Assembly (NCBI RefSeq): GCF_024494385.1
Contig: NZ_JAEVLT010000029.1
Coordinates: 1-58,519 of the forward strand
Direction of reading: 5' to 3'
DNA length: 58,519 bases
DNA from: Bacillus sp. EB600
GTDB taxonomy: Bacteria; Bacillota; Bacilli; Bacillales; Cytobacillaceae
The notes beneath the pieces were generated by a model. The model had not been told where the DNA came from. It made no database searches and was given only the letters and a program-made list of their open reading frames with translations. Position 1 is the stretch's first letter. Each line of letters opens with the position of its first letter. This document shows positions 8,781 through 18,101 of the stretch, one piece after another. The position numbers were made by a program, and so were the translations under genes.

Positions 8781-9710
8781 ACCTATGCCTCCAAATTGGG
8801 GAATACTCTACTTTTTGCAAAGTTCTTCTTAACATATTTCACTACATTTTCAACCTTCCCTTTGCTCTGGGGATCTGCCTTTCTACATAGATAAATCCGG
8901 AATCCACGTTCTTGCTTATACGCTTGGAATTCACCAGTTAAGATAATATCACCGGCATTTTCACTGACGGTTATCAATGGTCTTGGTCATAAACAATTTC
9001 CTTCGGAATTCCTCCAAAGAATTGAAATGCTTTTTCGTGACACCGAATAGTATCCCTTGTAGTGAAAGGCCTATCCAACCATTCCACATATTTATAACGA
9101 GAATGAGAGAGAACGAAGGTAATAAAATATAATTTAATAGGCTTTTTTTCTTAATTCTTAACTGTTATTTCCCCCCAATCCACTTGAATCTGTTGCCTCA
9201 TTGGCAGTTCTTCGACAGCTTCATGGTGCCGAATACGAATTACCTTAGGAATATGGTAAATATCCCTTAGTTCACTGACATAACCTCGAACAGTACTACT
9301 ACCAATTTCTATTGGAGGAAATTTCTCTTTTAACCAATCCTCCACTTGAGCAGAAGAAAGATCTGGATTTTCCTTGAGCCAGCTTAAAATAAGATCCCGG
9401 TGTGCATCTAATTTCTGCCTTCTATCTCCTGTTGATAATACCAACTCTGATGCTTCATTGAAGCTCATATTCAAGTACTTATAAACTGTATTTCTAGAAA
9501 TCTCTAGTTTTTTTGCAATCGCTGCTATTTTAAATCCCTGCCTTTTTAGTTGATGTATATCTACGTACAACAGTAACTTTTCCACCTTTCAAAACCTACG
9601 GCTAACAATGATGATATAAAATCATGATATAGTAACTGTTGGCTAATTTGGTAAAAAAGTGTTCAATTCTATCTGGCAGAAACTGTTGACTTTAGTTTAG
9701 CAGTTACAAA
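8781..9710 (-). mobile_element. IS21-family element remnant (istA broken, istB lost)
   Basis: On the minus strand, 9585-9151 encodes the N-terminal 144 residues of an IstA-type transposase: a helix-turn-helix (IAAIAKKLEISRNTVYKYL), then the start of the DDE domain (QVDWGE). The frame is broken near 9150 and again near 8975. It resumes at 8977-8783 with the segment SKGKVENVVKYVKKNF that carries the last catalytic glutamate. The C-terminal part of istA and all of istB are missing. Upstream of istA, 9600-9710 has repeated motifs (TAAACTAAAGTCAACAGTT and a related copy) that resemble an IS21 terminal region. The element cannot move by itself. Confidence 0.8.
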
Positions 9711-10248
9711 CGTATGTAATGATACAAAATAACCAGATTTCTAACTTTGTGGAAACATTATCTACAGTTATTTTTATAGTATTCAACGTATTCAAAGGTA
9801 TGGGAAAATGGACTTGGGCAACAGGAGAAAGAAACTACCTTGAAGTTTAGTGTGGAAGTGTAATTCTTCCAGACTAAACTTCAAGGACAGCAAGCGAAAG
9901 CGCGGTAGGTGTGATAGATAGACTCGTTGCCTGATGGAAAAACTGCTACAGCCTTCAGGATCAATTATATCCACAGGGGGCTCAAGTCGAGCCCATAGTA
10001 CGTGTATCTATGACTACATGTAATCAATGATAAAAGGTGCATTCTTTCAACTTTTTTGAGCTGATACTGTAGATAATGGCCCTTTAATAGAATAAGACTC
10101 ACAAGCAAAATTGAATATTTATGTTGACTACAAAATGAAATTTGTGAAGAATTTCACTTAAAGGTTCGGGTTTGTGAAATAAAGTTATATGAAAATATAT
10201 GGATAAATTAGTATAGTAATGCACACAATAAACTTTGGAGGTGCTATA
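9711..10248. other. non-coding region with strong hairpins (possible structured RNA)
   Basis: No coding frame is convincing here. The main features are a 21-bp hairpin at 9838-9886 (one mismatch, loop TGTAATT), a small GCGAAAGC hairpin just after it, and a GGGCTC-AAGTC-GAGCCC hairpin at 9978-9994. Together they resemble a folded RNA or the end of a mobile element more than an ordinary spacer. The last 100 bp before 10249 are AT-rich and should hold the promoter of the next gene. Confidence 0.4.
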
Positions 10249-10725
10249 ATGAAAAACTTAAAATTATATTATTTCGCTTTGCTAATCCTACCTTGGCTAA
10301 CAGTTCTATTCCTAGGTCGAAATTCATTTAAAAAATATCTTCCAGCAGCTATTTTTATGAGTACAGTCACAACAGCTTTAGATTTATTCGGTGAAAAGAA
10401 AAAATGGTGGCGATTTTATAAAGAGATACCTCCTTTAAAAAGTATGAACCTTTTTAATTGGGGTCCTTACTTGGTTTCAAGTCTTTGGATGTTAAAAATA
10501 ACTTATGGGAAATTCCCATTATATATAATCTCTAATACGATTCTGCACATTTGTTTTATTTATCTTGGAGGAATAAAATTTGGTAAACATTTTAGAATAT
10601 TTAGCTTTGAGAAATTAACAAAATTTCAATACTTGGTTATCGACTTTTTAAGGGCTTTAATTCTTTATGGTTTTCAATTCATAAATAATTTTAGTCAAAA
10701 TGCAAAAAATGTTTCTCACAAGTAA
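10249..10725 (+). CDS. small integral membrane protein (CBO0543-like)
   Basis: I place the start at the ATG at 10249, which follows GGAGGTGCTATA; an upstream ATG at 10219 lacks a site. The 158-residue product has four or so hydrophobic segments (about residues 6-22, 30-45, 75-95 and 96-112). It also has a conserved-looking KKKWWRFYKEIPPL and NWGPYLVSSLWMLK pattern of a Bacillus membrane protein family of unknown function. The tail is hydrophilic. It is a single gene flanked by non-coding DNA and transposon debris. Confidence 0.65.
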   Translation: MKNLKLYYFALLILPWLTVLFLGRNSFKKYLPAAIFMSTVTTALDLFGEKKKWWRFYKEIPPLKSMNLFNWGPYLVSSLWMLKITYGKFPLYIISNTILHICFIYLGGIKFGKHFRIFSFEKLTKFQYLVIDFLRALILYGFQFINNFSQNAKNVSHK

Positions 10726-11048
10726 TGAAAGTTAAAAATTTATTGCAAATTTCCCTAAAAACTAAACGCTGTTCCTTGTACTTACATATGGAAAAAAACT
10801 AACGTTTTTTTGATTAAAAAAGCAGGCATCGAGCCTGCTACGGCTGCAGTAGCAGCCTAAAACCTTTGAAAGAATGATTCAAGGAAAAGAAAAAACTCAA
10901 AATCTTTAAAATATAGACATAAAGAATAAAAGACAAAAGGAAACAGCCTATTTTCGCCATGGTGCAACTGTTCATAAAACAAACAGATTTATGATTTCCC
11001 ATTAGAATAGAAAGATCTTACAAAAACAAGCGCAAAGGAGAGGCTCTA

Positions 11049-11171
11049 TTGAAAACTTGTCCATATTGCGGCAGCAACATTGAAAAAATGGATCATCAGC
11101 ATTATTATTGTGATTTTTGTTGTATGAAGCTTCATTTCTTGATTGTTAAGGAGAATCACGAGCGTCTAGCT
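11049..11171 (+). pseudogene. 5' fragment of a zinc-ribbon protein gene (copy of the gene at 56093)
   Basis: From a TTG start after AAGGAGAGG the frame reads MKTCPYCGSNIEKMDHQHYY… with the CPYC…CDFC zinc ribbon. It is nearly identical at DNA level to the start of the intact gene at 56093. Homology ends after about 40 codons, exactly where IS3-type sequence begins. The upstream DNA around 10830-10890 (AGCAGGCATCGAGCCTG hairpin) also matches the region upstream of the other copy (55770-55830). This is therefore a duplicated segment later cut by an insertion sequence. Confidence 0.8.
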
Positions 11172-12483
11172 TTTTCACTAGTAAGGAAGTAAAATCTCTA
11201 TCCAATAATCCATATGTCAAATCTGTTAGTTCTAAGGGTATCACCTACACTGATGAGTTTAAAAGGATTTTTGTAGTTGAAGATGAGAAAGGAAAATTAC
11301 CAAGACAGATTTTTGAAGAAAATGGTTTTGATGTTGAAGTTCTCGGTATAGTGAGAGTACATAGGGCTGCTTCTAGATGGCGAGGTGCTTATAATAAATC
11401 TGGAGTATTGGGACTTCGAGATACACGTAAAGATAATTCAGGAAGACCGACTAAAAGGGAGCTTAGTTTAGAAGAAAAAAATGCAAAATTAGAAGCTCAA
11501 TTTCAATTGTTGCGAGCTGAGAATGAATTATTAAAAATGTTAGATATGATGGAAAGGGGGCTGGAGAAAAGCGAGTAAAAGTCTCTGCTGAAGAGAAGTT
11601 TCTTTTAATTCTCTCAGTCATTGAAAAGTACCAGCTTAAAGATATGGTTAGTTTTTTATGTGAGATTTCGGAAGTATCACGTTCAGGTTATTATAATTAT
11701 TTTTCATCGGAATCTAAAAAAAAAGAGATCGACGTGAGAAAGAGGATTTGATACTAAAAGAAAATATCTTAAAAGCTTTTCAGTTTAAACAACGCAATAA
11801 AGGTGCTCGTCAGATTAAAATGACTTTAGAAGGACAGTTTCATATTACTTACAACTTAAAACGAATCCGAAGGATTATGAAGAAATACAACATAGTTTGC
11901 CCTATTAGAAGAGCCAACCCATATAAGAAAATGTTGAAATCTACTCAAGAGCACTCAGTAATGCCTAACTTATTAAATCGGGAATTTAAACAAGACATCC
12001 CATATAAGGTATTACTTACAGACATTACTTATTTATATTACGGAAATGGACAAAAGGCTTATTTGTCCACAATTAAGGTAGTTCAACGAATGAAATGTTA
12101 GCCTATAACGTTTCAACGTTAGATTTAGCTACAGATACATTAGTAGAGTTAAAGAAAAATAGACGGGTAAAGTTTGCAGAAGGAGCCTTTATTCATTCAG
12201 ATCAAGGAGTACACTACACTAGTCCTACTTTTCAAAAGCAGGTAAAAAAACTAGGACTTGGACAATCAATGTCAAGAAGAGGAAACTGTTGGGATAACGC
12301 TCCACAAGAGTCTTTTTTCGGTCACTTTAAGCATGAGGCATTTATAAAACCGTGTAATTCTTAGAGGAACTCAAAAAGGAAATACGAAGTTATATTATCT
12401 ACTATAACAATTATAGATATCAATGGAATTTAAAGAAGATGACCCCTGTTGAATACAGAAATCATCTTCTCCATGTGGCATAA
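11172..12483 (+). mobile_element. IS3-family element, inactivated (orfA and orfB broken)
   Basis: The orfA frame (about 11174-11578) encodes the helix-turn-helix and leucine-zipper part (LEAQFQLLRAENELLKMLDMM) but has lost its start and the left end of the element. The orfB frame starts near 11580 and encodes the IS3 DDE integrase: DITYLYYG, HSDQGVHY and PQESFFGHFKHE carry D, D and E. It is broken three times: in a run of nine A's near 11720, near 12080 (one base lost), and near 12355. The last piece ends with the typical MTPVEYRNHLL tail at 12483. About 12490-12530 contains a GTCCTTTACAAAGGGTACAC sequence typical of a right end. Confidence 0.85.
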
Positions 12484-12965
12484 CCTTTTTTAAAAATGTC
12501 CTTTACAAAGGGTACACTTTAAATATCTGGCTGACCTTATAATACGAACGAAGCAGGTTAATTTAATAGTTCTTCTTTAAAATAAAAGCAATAAATGAAT
12601 TAAACCAAGTGATAGTTACATTTGATTAAAAAGGAAGTCATTCTATCTTATTATGCTCACGGGTACGTTATAAGTAAAAGGATGCCACATATAAATATGT
12701 CAAATATGTGGCATCCTATATTTTTTATGACTATTTACGATTTAGTTCTTGATAATTGACATTATGTTGAATTTGTGTTTTGGTCATTGTTTTTTCTATA
12801 TGGACATAAAAAGACCGATCTCCATTAAAGATATTCAATTTAAGTACACCGAATGATGGTTAGTAGATCAAAAATGTTGAGAAATTAAAAGAGTAGCATT
12901 GGTAAGCCTTAAACTGTCGGGTCTAGTCCACTCCATGGAAGTGGACAGTTTCATAAATAGTTCAA
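12484..12965. other. AT-rich intergenic region with two hairpins
   Basis: No gene is visible. A perfect 13-bp stem GGATGCCACATAT/ATATGTGGCATCC lies at 12680-12716 and is followed by TATATTTTTTA, so it may end plus-strand transcription. A second hairpin, GTCCACT-CCATGG-AGTGGAC near 12927-12947, sits just past the stop of the LysR gene and could terminate it. Confidence 0.5.
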
Positions 12966-13844
12966 TCAAAACATCTCAATAAACCGCTGGGCACCTTTCG
13001 ATAGAGGGCGCTCTTGGTCCCAAATAAGAGAAATTTTATTTTGCAGAGGGCAATCCTCTATTTCAATAATTTTAATATCGTCTGACGGGTGAATGGAAAA
13101 TGTTGATTTTGGCATAGCAGCTGCTCCCATCCCGGTTGCGATAAAGGAAAAGATAATGGCAGCGTCATGGGATTCGCAAATAATGTTCGGTTTTACTCCT
13201 TGCTTTATACAGGCATCCTGGAAGGCGGTATATTTTCCATGCTTGTTTTCTCGTACGAACATGATAAACGGAATGTCTTCGAGATCCTTCATACGGATAG
13301 ATGTTCTAGACGCATCCCACTCCCATTTACTTGGTATGAATAATACATATGGCTCTAAGAGTAATGTTTTTGATTCATAATCTAGATGCAAGTCTGAAAC
13401 GAAGCGAACGACAGCCAATTCTACTAATCTATCCTCTAAAAACCTAACAACTTCATGAGGGTGGCCGTCCTCTATACGAAACGTAACGAGTGGATATTGT
13501 TTGTGGAACTCTTGAATTCTTTCCGGTAAATAGGCAACGGCACATGATTTTGCAGTACCGATTGAGAGCTGTCCCCGCAAACCGTCTCCTGTTTCTTTTA
13601 CTTCCATTACAGTGTCATCGATTTGAGTTAGAATACTAATTGCACGTTGGTAGAGAAGCATTCCAGCCTCCGTTAACTCGACGCTTCTGCTATTCCGGAT
13701 AAACAAAGTGGCCCCTAGCTCTTCTTCGATTAGCTTTAACTGTTGGCTTAAGGGCGGCTGAGCCATATTCAATCTTTTAGCAGCTCGTGTAATTTGTCCT
13801 TCATCTGCAACCGTTACGAAGTAACGTAATTGACGTATATCCAT
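12966..13844 (-). CDS. LysR-family transcriptional regulator
   Basis: The protein begins MDIRQLRYFVTVADEGQITRAAKRLN, the classical LysR winged-helix DNA-binding domain (residues 1-60). A periplasmic-binding-like effector domain follows (about residues 90-290). I start it at 13844 because the family always begins this way and a GGTGAT site precedes it; a 10-codon longer frame also exists. It is divergent from the catabolic operon that starts at 14121, the standard arrangement for a LysR activator. The shared intergenic region has palindromes with the TTGA-N12-TCAA form. The effector is unknown and is probably an aromatic or dicarboxylic acid substrate. Confidence 0.9.
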   Translation of the reverse strand: MDIRQLRYFVTVADEGQITRAAKRLNMAQPPLSQQLKLIEEELGATLFIRNSRSVELTEAGMLLYQRAISILTQIDDTVMEVKETGDGLRGQLSIGTAKSCAVAYLPERIQEFHKQYPLVTFRIEDGHPHEVVRFLEDRLVELAVVRFVSDLHLDYESKTLLLEPYVLFIPSKWEWDASRTSIRMKDLEDIPFIMFVRENKHGKYTAFQDACIKQGVKPNIICESHDAAIIFSFIATGMGAAAMPKSTFSIHPSDDIKIIEIEDCPLQNKISLIWDQERPLSKGAQRFIEMF

Positions 13845-13881
13845 CTGAAAATCACCTATCCATATTTTAATCATATCGCAA

Positions 13882-14008
13882 ATCTATTAAATAGATATTT
13901 GAAATATTAGTATATCAAATGCTACTATGAAAATAAATAATATTCATAATATTTTAAACTTAAACAACAATTGTTGGAGAAAATCTAGCAAAAGACCATG
14001 CGCATGGT
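13882..14008. promoter_or_regulatory. divergent LysR control region with three palindromes
   Basis: Between the LysR gene and the operon I see three dyads. They are ATCTATT-A-AATAGAT (13882-13896), TTTGA-N12-TCAAA (13898-13919) and the perfect palindrome ACCATGC/GCATGGT (13995-14008). TTTGA-N12-TCAAA is a plausible LysR-type operator (T-N11-A class). The same TTGA-N12-TCAA form recurs at 37180-37199 in front of the second transcription unit. Assigning it to this LysR protein is inference. Confidence 0.5.
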
Positions 14009-14120
14009 TTCAAATGCAAGAATGAAGAGTTAAGGATATAAAGCCCATTCAATCTAAAGTAAAAAGCAAATGGTTGATGGAAGCTTCAGATATATATTAA
14101 TTAGGAAAGGGAGTGTATTG

Positions 14121-16196
14121 GTGCTGATATATTTGAATCTAGCAGCTGTTCTAGCTGTGACAGGATATGCGTTTTATTTATTTTTTCAAATAGTATACAG
14201 TCGGTATTTGTTTGTAAAGCTCGGCAAGAAACCCGCTTTCGAACTAAACCTCAATGAACGATTGAATAGCGTGTTAGTCAATGGATTTGGTCAAAGGAAA
14301 TTGTTTAAAGACAAGAAAAGCGGTCTAATGCATTTTATTTTGTTCTATGGCTTTTTCATCATTCAAATAGGGCTTATCGAAATCATCATTAAGGGATTTA
14401 TCAAAGGATACGAGTTCCCATTCGGTGTCGTACACAAATATTTCAGTCTCATGCAGGAATGGACAACCTTCCTCATGCTGTGTGCTATGGTATTTGCTTT
14501 TTACCGTCGTTATATTGAAAAACTAAAGCGTTTGCAACTCAGAAGGGATGTTAAAGCGGCTGTGGTCATCATTGCACTGATCACGCTGACGGTGTCCATC
14601 CTGCTGACGCTGGGGTTTGAAACTGTGATGCTCGGACATGAACGGAATTTTGTCTATAGACCGTTCTCCAGTGTGGTTGCAACAGTGTTCTCCGGTATTG
14701 GTACAACGGCAGCAACAGTATTGTTTTATGTATTTTGGTGGGTGCACCTGCTGACAGTGCTGTCCTTCATGGTGTTCGTTCCTCAGTCGAAGCAAGCACA
14801 CGAGTTGTTCGCATTGTTCAACTTGTTCTTCAAGAAACTCGGACCTGTCGGAAAGTTAAGGAAGATTGATTTCGAAGATGAAGAGGTTGAAGAATTCGGT
14901 GTTGGAAAAATTGAGGATTTTACCCAGCAGCAACTGATTGATCTGTACGCCTGTGCAGAATGCGGACGATGTACAAATATGTGTCCTGCCTCAGGGACAG
15001 GCAAGTCTCTTTCTCCAATGGAATTGATCATAAAAATGCGAAACCACCTGACAGACAAGGGAGCAGCGATCACATCCCGATCGCCATGGATGCCTGTCTT
15101 TGCCTTTAAGAATACCAGAGCAAATCAATTGGCACTGCAGGGGGGAGCGGATGCCTATTCAGAGGTGGCAGCAACCGTAGAAATGCCAAACTTAATCGGG
15201 GATGTCATCACGGAAAATGAATTATGGGCTTGTACAACATGCCGAAATTGTGAAGATCAATGTCCGGTCATGAATGAACATGTGGACAAAATTATCGATA
15301 TGCGACGATTCTTGGTCATGACGCAAGGGGAGATGCCTGCTGAAGCTTCACGCTACTTCAATAATATCGAGAGACAAGGAAACCCCTGGGGCACAAACCG
15401 CAATGAACGAATCAAATGGCGTGAAGGCATGGAGGATATCATCAAGACTGTTGATGAGGCCCCTGAATTCGATGTGTTATTCTGGGTTGGTTCGATGGGG
15501 TCGTACGATATTCGCAGCCAGAGGATTGCCCGATCCTTTGCCCGTTTGATGCACAAAGCCGGTGTGAAATTTGCCATTCTGGGCAATGAAGAGAAAAACT
15601 CTGGTGACACTTCACGCAGGATGGGGAACGAGTACTTATTCCAGGATTTATGTTCTCAAAACATTGAGACGTTCCAGAAGTACGGTGTGCGCAAAATTGT
15701 GACAACCGATCCCCATGCCTTTAACACCTTTAAAAATGAGTACCCAGAGTTTGGGCTGGAAGCGGAAGTTGTCCACCATACTCAACTTCTGGCTGACCTG
15801 CTAAAAGAAGGCAAGCTCAAGCCTACTAAGAGGGTTGAAGAGAAAGTTGCCTATCATGATTCATGTTATATTGGACGCTACAACGATATCTTTGAATCAC
15901 CAAGGGATATCCTTCGTGCCATTCCGGGAGTTGAACTGCTTGAGATGGAACGAAATCGCCAAAATGCTCTCTGCTGCGGTGCCGGCGGAGGAAGAATGTG
16001 GATGGAGGAGCGCGAAGGGACGCGGGTGAATATAGCTCGGACAGAAATGGCGCTTCAGGTAAATCCAACTGTTATCGGCAGCAATTGCCCATATTGTTTA
16101 ACGATGCTTACCGATGGCACAAAGGCTAAGGAAGTCGAGGAGCAGGTGCAGACACTGGATATTGCCGAGATTATTGAAAAGTCCGTGGAATTTTAA
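14121..16196 (+). CDS. membrane-bound (Fe-S) oxidoreductase, FadF/YwjF-like (heterodisulfide-reductase-related)
   Basis: The protein has an N-terminal membrane part with about five hydrophobic helices (residues 1-230). Two ferredoxin-type 4Fe-4S motifs follow (CAECGRCTNMCPA and CTTCRNCEDQCPV). Two CCG-type domains end the protein (HDSCYIGRYN…, NALCCGAGGG and NCPYC). This architecture matches Bacillus FadF/YwjF, thought to pass electrons from ETF to the quinone pool. With etfBA and an acyl-CoA dehydrogenase in the same cluster it is the likely membrane exit for flavin electrons. I prefer the GTG at 14121, which follows AGGAAAGGGAG; a longer frame begins at 14070. Length of about 691 is close to the family's 700. 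Confidence 0.85.
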   Translation: MLIYLNLAAVLAVTGYAFYLFFQIVYSRYLFVKLGKKPAFELNLNERLNSVLVNGFGQRKLFKDKKSGLMHFILFYGFFIIQIGLIEIIIKGFIKGYEFPFGVVHKYFSLMQEWTTFLMLCAMVFAFYRRYIEKLKRLQLRRDVKAAVVIIALITLTVSILLTLGFETVMLGHERNFVYRPFSSVVATVFSGIGTTAATVLFYVFWWVHLLTVLSFMVFVPQSKQAHELFALFNLFFKKLGPVGKLRKIDFEDEEVEEFGVGKIEDFTQQQLIDLYACAECGRCTNMCPASGTGKSLSPMELIIKMRNHLTDKGAAITSRSPWMPVFAFKNTRANQLALQGGADAYSEVAATVEMPNLIGDVITENELWACTTCRNCEDQCPVMNEHVDKIIDMRRFLVMTQGEMPAEASRYFNNIERQGNPWGTNRNERIKWREGMEDIIKTVDEAPEFDVLFWVGSMGSYDIRSQRIARSFARLMHKAGVKFAILGNEEKNSGDTSRRMGNEYLFQDLCSQNIETFQKYGVRKIVTTDPHAFNTFKNEYPEFGLEAEVVHHTQLLADLLKEGKLKPTKRVEEKVAYHDSCYIGRYNDIFESPRDILRAIPGVELLEMERNRQNALCCGAGGGRMWMEEREGTRVNIARTEMALQVNPTVIGSNCPYCLTMLTDGTKAKEVEEQVQTLDIAEIIEKSVEF

Positions 16197-16219
16197 TAAA
16201 TAACAAAGGGGTTAAACTC

Positions 16220-17986
16220 ATGAACGATGTACAAAAGTTAGACAGGCATACGGCGACAGACTCTTTGTCAGACAGGTATACGGGGGCAGAGGCTTTGATG
16301 GAAGCACTGCAGGAAGTCGGTATTTCCTACCTGTTTTGCAATCTGGGCAGCGATCATCCTTCGATGATCGAGGCCCTGGCTAAGGCCAAAGTGGAAGGAA
16401 AGGAACTTCCAAAGGCCATCATTTGCCCGCATGAGAGTGTCGCTTTAGCTGCAGCTCAAGGCTATGCGATGCTGTCTGGCCAAGCACAAGGCGTGGTTAT
16501 TCATACGGATGTGGGGACGCAGAATTTAGGAGGGGCCATTCATAATGCATTCCGGGCTCGTGTTCCGGTATTCATTTTCGCCGGAGAAACACCGTTCACT
16601 ATGGGTGGAGAGCTTCCTGGCACCCGTAATTCTTATGTCAATTTCCTGCAAAATGTATACGATCAGCGTGGAATCCTGCGGTCCTATGTCAAATGGGAGT
16701 ATGATATCCGAACGGGAAAGAACGTGAAACAGCTCATTTACCGTGCGATGCAGATGGCTCAAAGCGACCCGGCCGGACCTGTTTATTTGACCGGAGCGAG
16801 AGAGGTTCTAGAGGAGAATGTGGAAAAACTCCCGGATACATGGGGGAAATGGGCGTCAATTGAACAGGCATCCTTATCCAAATGGGGGATTGAAGAAATT
16901 GTAAGTGCTTTATTGGAAGCTGAAAATCCATTGTTGATTACTACTTATTTAGGGCGGAAAACGAAAGCAGTTCAAGAATTAACTGAATTTTGTAAAAAAT
17001 TGGCAATGCCTGTGGTAGAGCAAATTCCAACCTACGTCAACTTTCCGAGGGAGCACCCTTTACATCTGGGGTACGATCCAAATCCATTGATTCCCGAAGC
17101 GGATGTCATAATCGCCATTGATACGGATGTCCCTTGGGTTTCTACACTAGTCCAACCAAAGGATGATTGTAAAGTTTTCTTTATCGATTTGGATCCAATT
17201 AAGGAAGAAATCCCATTGTGGCACATTCCGGCCATGAAGAATTATCGTGCAGATGCCTATGCGTCCTTAAGTCAATTAAATGAAGAACTTGCCCAGAGGA
17301 ATATTGATGAGGATCAAGTTCGGGAACGTTATCAGCGTTTAGCCGAAAAACATAAGGAGCAGCGTGAGGCCTGGAAGCAGGAAGAACAAGTGAAAGGAAA
17401 TACGATTACGCCGGAATGGCTGACAGCTTGTTTGCGAAACGTGGTGGACGAAGAGACCATCATATTAGATGAAACAATCACGAATACCATGACCGTTTCC
17501 AAGCATTTGCCGCGCTCCAAAGAAGGAACCATGTTTGGCAGCGGGGGTACCTCCTTAGGATGGAATGGCGGCGCAGCCGTTGGTATCAAGCTTGCTGATC
17601 CATCGAAAACGGTTGTTACCTTAACTGGTGATGGTTCCTACTTATTCAGCGTTCCATCAGCCGTTCATTGGATGTCGCGCAGATATCAAGCTCCATTCCT
17701 AACCGTTATTTACAATAATGAAGGCTGGAATGCTACAAAGATGAATGTATTAAAGCGCTATCCGGATGGTTTGGCCAAACAAACGGACAGTTACTGGGTG
17801 AATTTTGATCAATCTGCTGATCTAGCAAAAATTGCTGAAGCGGCAGGTGGGGCATACGCCAGGACGGTGACGGATCCATGGGAGTTACCTGAAGTATTGC
17901 AGCAAGCAATGAATGAAGTGAAAAACGGAAAATCTGCTGTGGTGGATGTCCGCCTTAAGAAAATTTCGGATCAGAAAGATTTTTAA
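16220..17986 (+). CDS. ThDP-dependent enzyme (acetolactate synthase / benzoylformate decarboxylase family)
   Basis: The 588-residue protein has the three-domain ThDP fold. The N-terminal Pyr domain has the catalytic glutamate in CPHESVALAAAQGYA (His71-Glu72). The middle domain covers about residues 215-350. The C-terminal PP domain carries GDGSYLFSVPSAVHW (Gly470-Asp471-Gly472) and, about 27 residues on, NNEGWN, the Mg/ThDP-binding motif. Family members decarboxylate or ligate 2-oxo acids. The aldehyde dehydrogenase and aromatic genes downstream suggest an aryl- or alkyl-2-oxoacid decarboxylase (inference). The first 25 residues contain a 10-residue tandem repeat encoded by two 30-bp copies. 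It follows the Fe-S gene by 23 bp and has an AAAGGGG site. Confidence 0.85.
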   Translation: MNDVQKLDRHTATDSLSDRYTGAEALMEALQEVGISYLFCNLGSDHPSMIEALAKAKVEGKELPKAIICPHESVALAAAQGYAMLSGQAQGVVIHTDVGTQNLGGAIHNAFRARVPVFIFAGETPFTMGGELPGTRNSYVNFLQNVYDQRGILRSYVKWEYDIRTGKNVKQLIYRAMQMAQSDPAGPVYLTGAREVLEENVEKLPDTWGKWASIEQASLSKWGIEEIVSALLEAENPLLITTYLGRKTKAVQELTEFCKKLAMPVVEQIPTYVNFPREHPLHLGYDPNPLIPEADVIIAIDTDVPWVSTLVQPKDDCKVFFIDLDPIKEEIPLWHIPAMKNYRADAYASLSQLNEELAQRNIDEDQVRERYQRLAEKHKEQREAWKQEEQVKGNTITPEWLTACLRNVVDEETIILDETITNTMTVSKHLPRSKEGTMFGSGGTSLGWNGGAAVGIKLADPSKTVVTLTGDGSYLFSVPSAVHWMSRRYQAPFLTVIYNNEGWNATKMNVLKRYPDGLAKQTDSYWVNFDQSADLAKIAEAAGGAYARTVTDPWELPEVLQQAMNEVKNGKSAVVDVRLKKISDQKDF

Positions 17987-18101
17987 TCTATGTCCTTCTG
18001 AGAGTTTTATTTTATTGGGAGGTGATGTCTTAGTGCTGATTAGTTAAACATGTGTTGGTTGGAATAGATCAGAAATTAAATATTAGGGGGAAAGTTGGTA
18101 A

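Noticed and set aside
9792..9974. 60-aa minus-strand ORF over the hairpin region
   Set aside because: It runs through a 21-bp hairpin and has no start signals.
15826..16068. Antisense ORFs inside the Fe-S oxidoreductase gene
   Set aside because: They are shadows of a strongly conserved coding frame on the other strand and have no ribosome binding sites.
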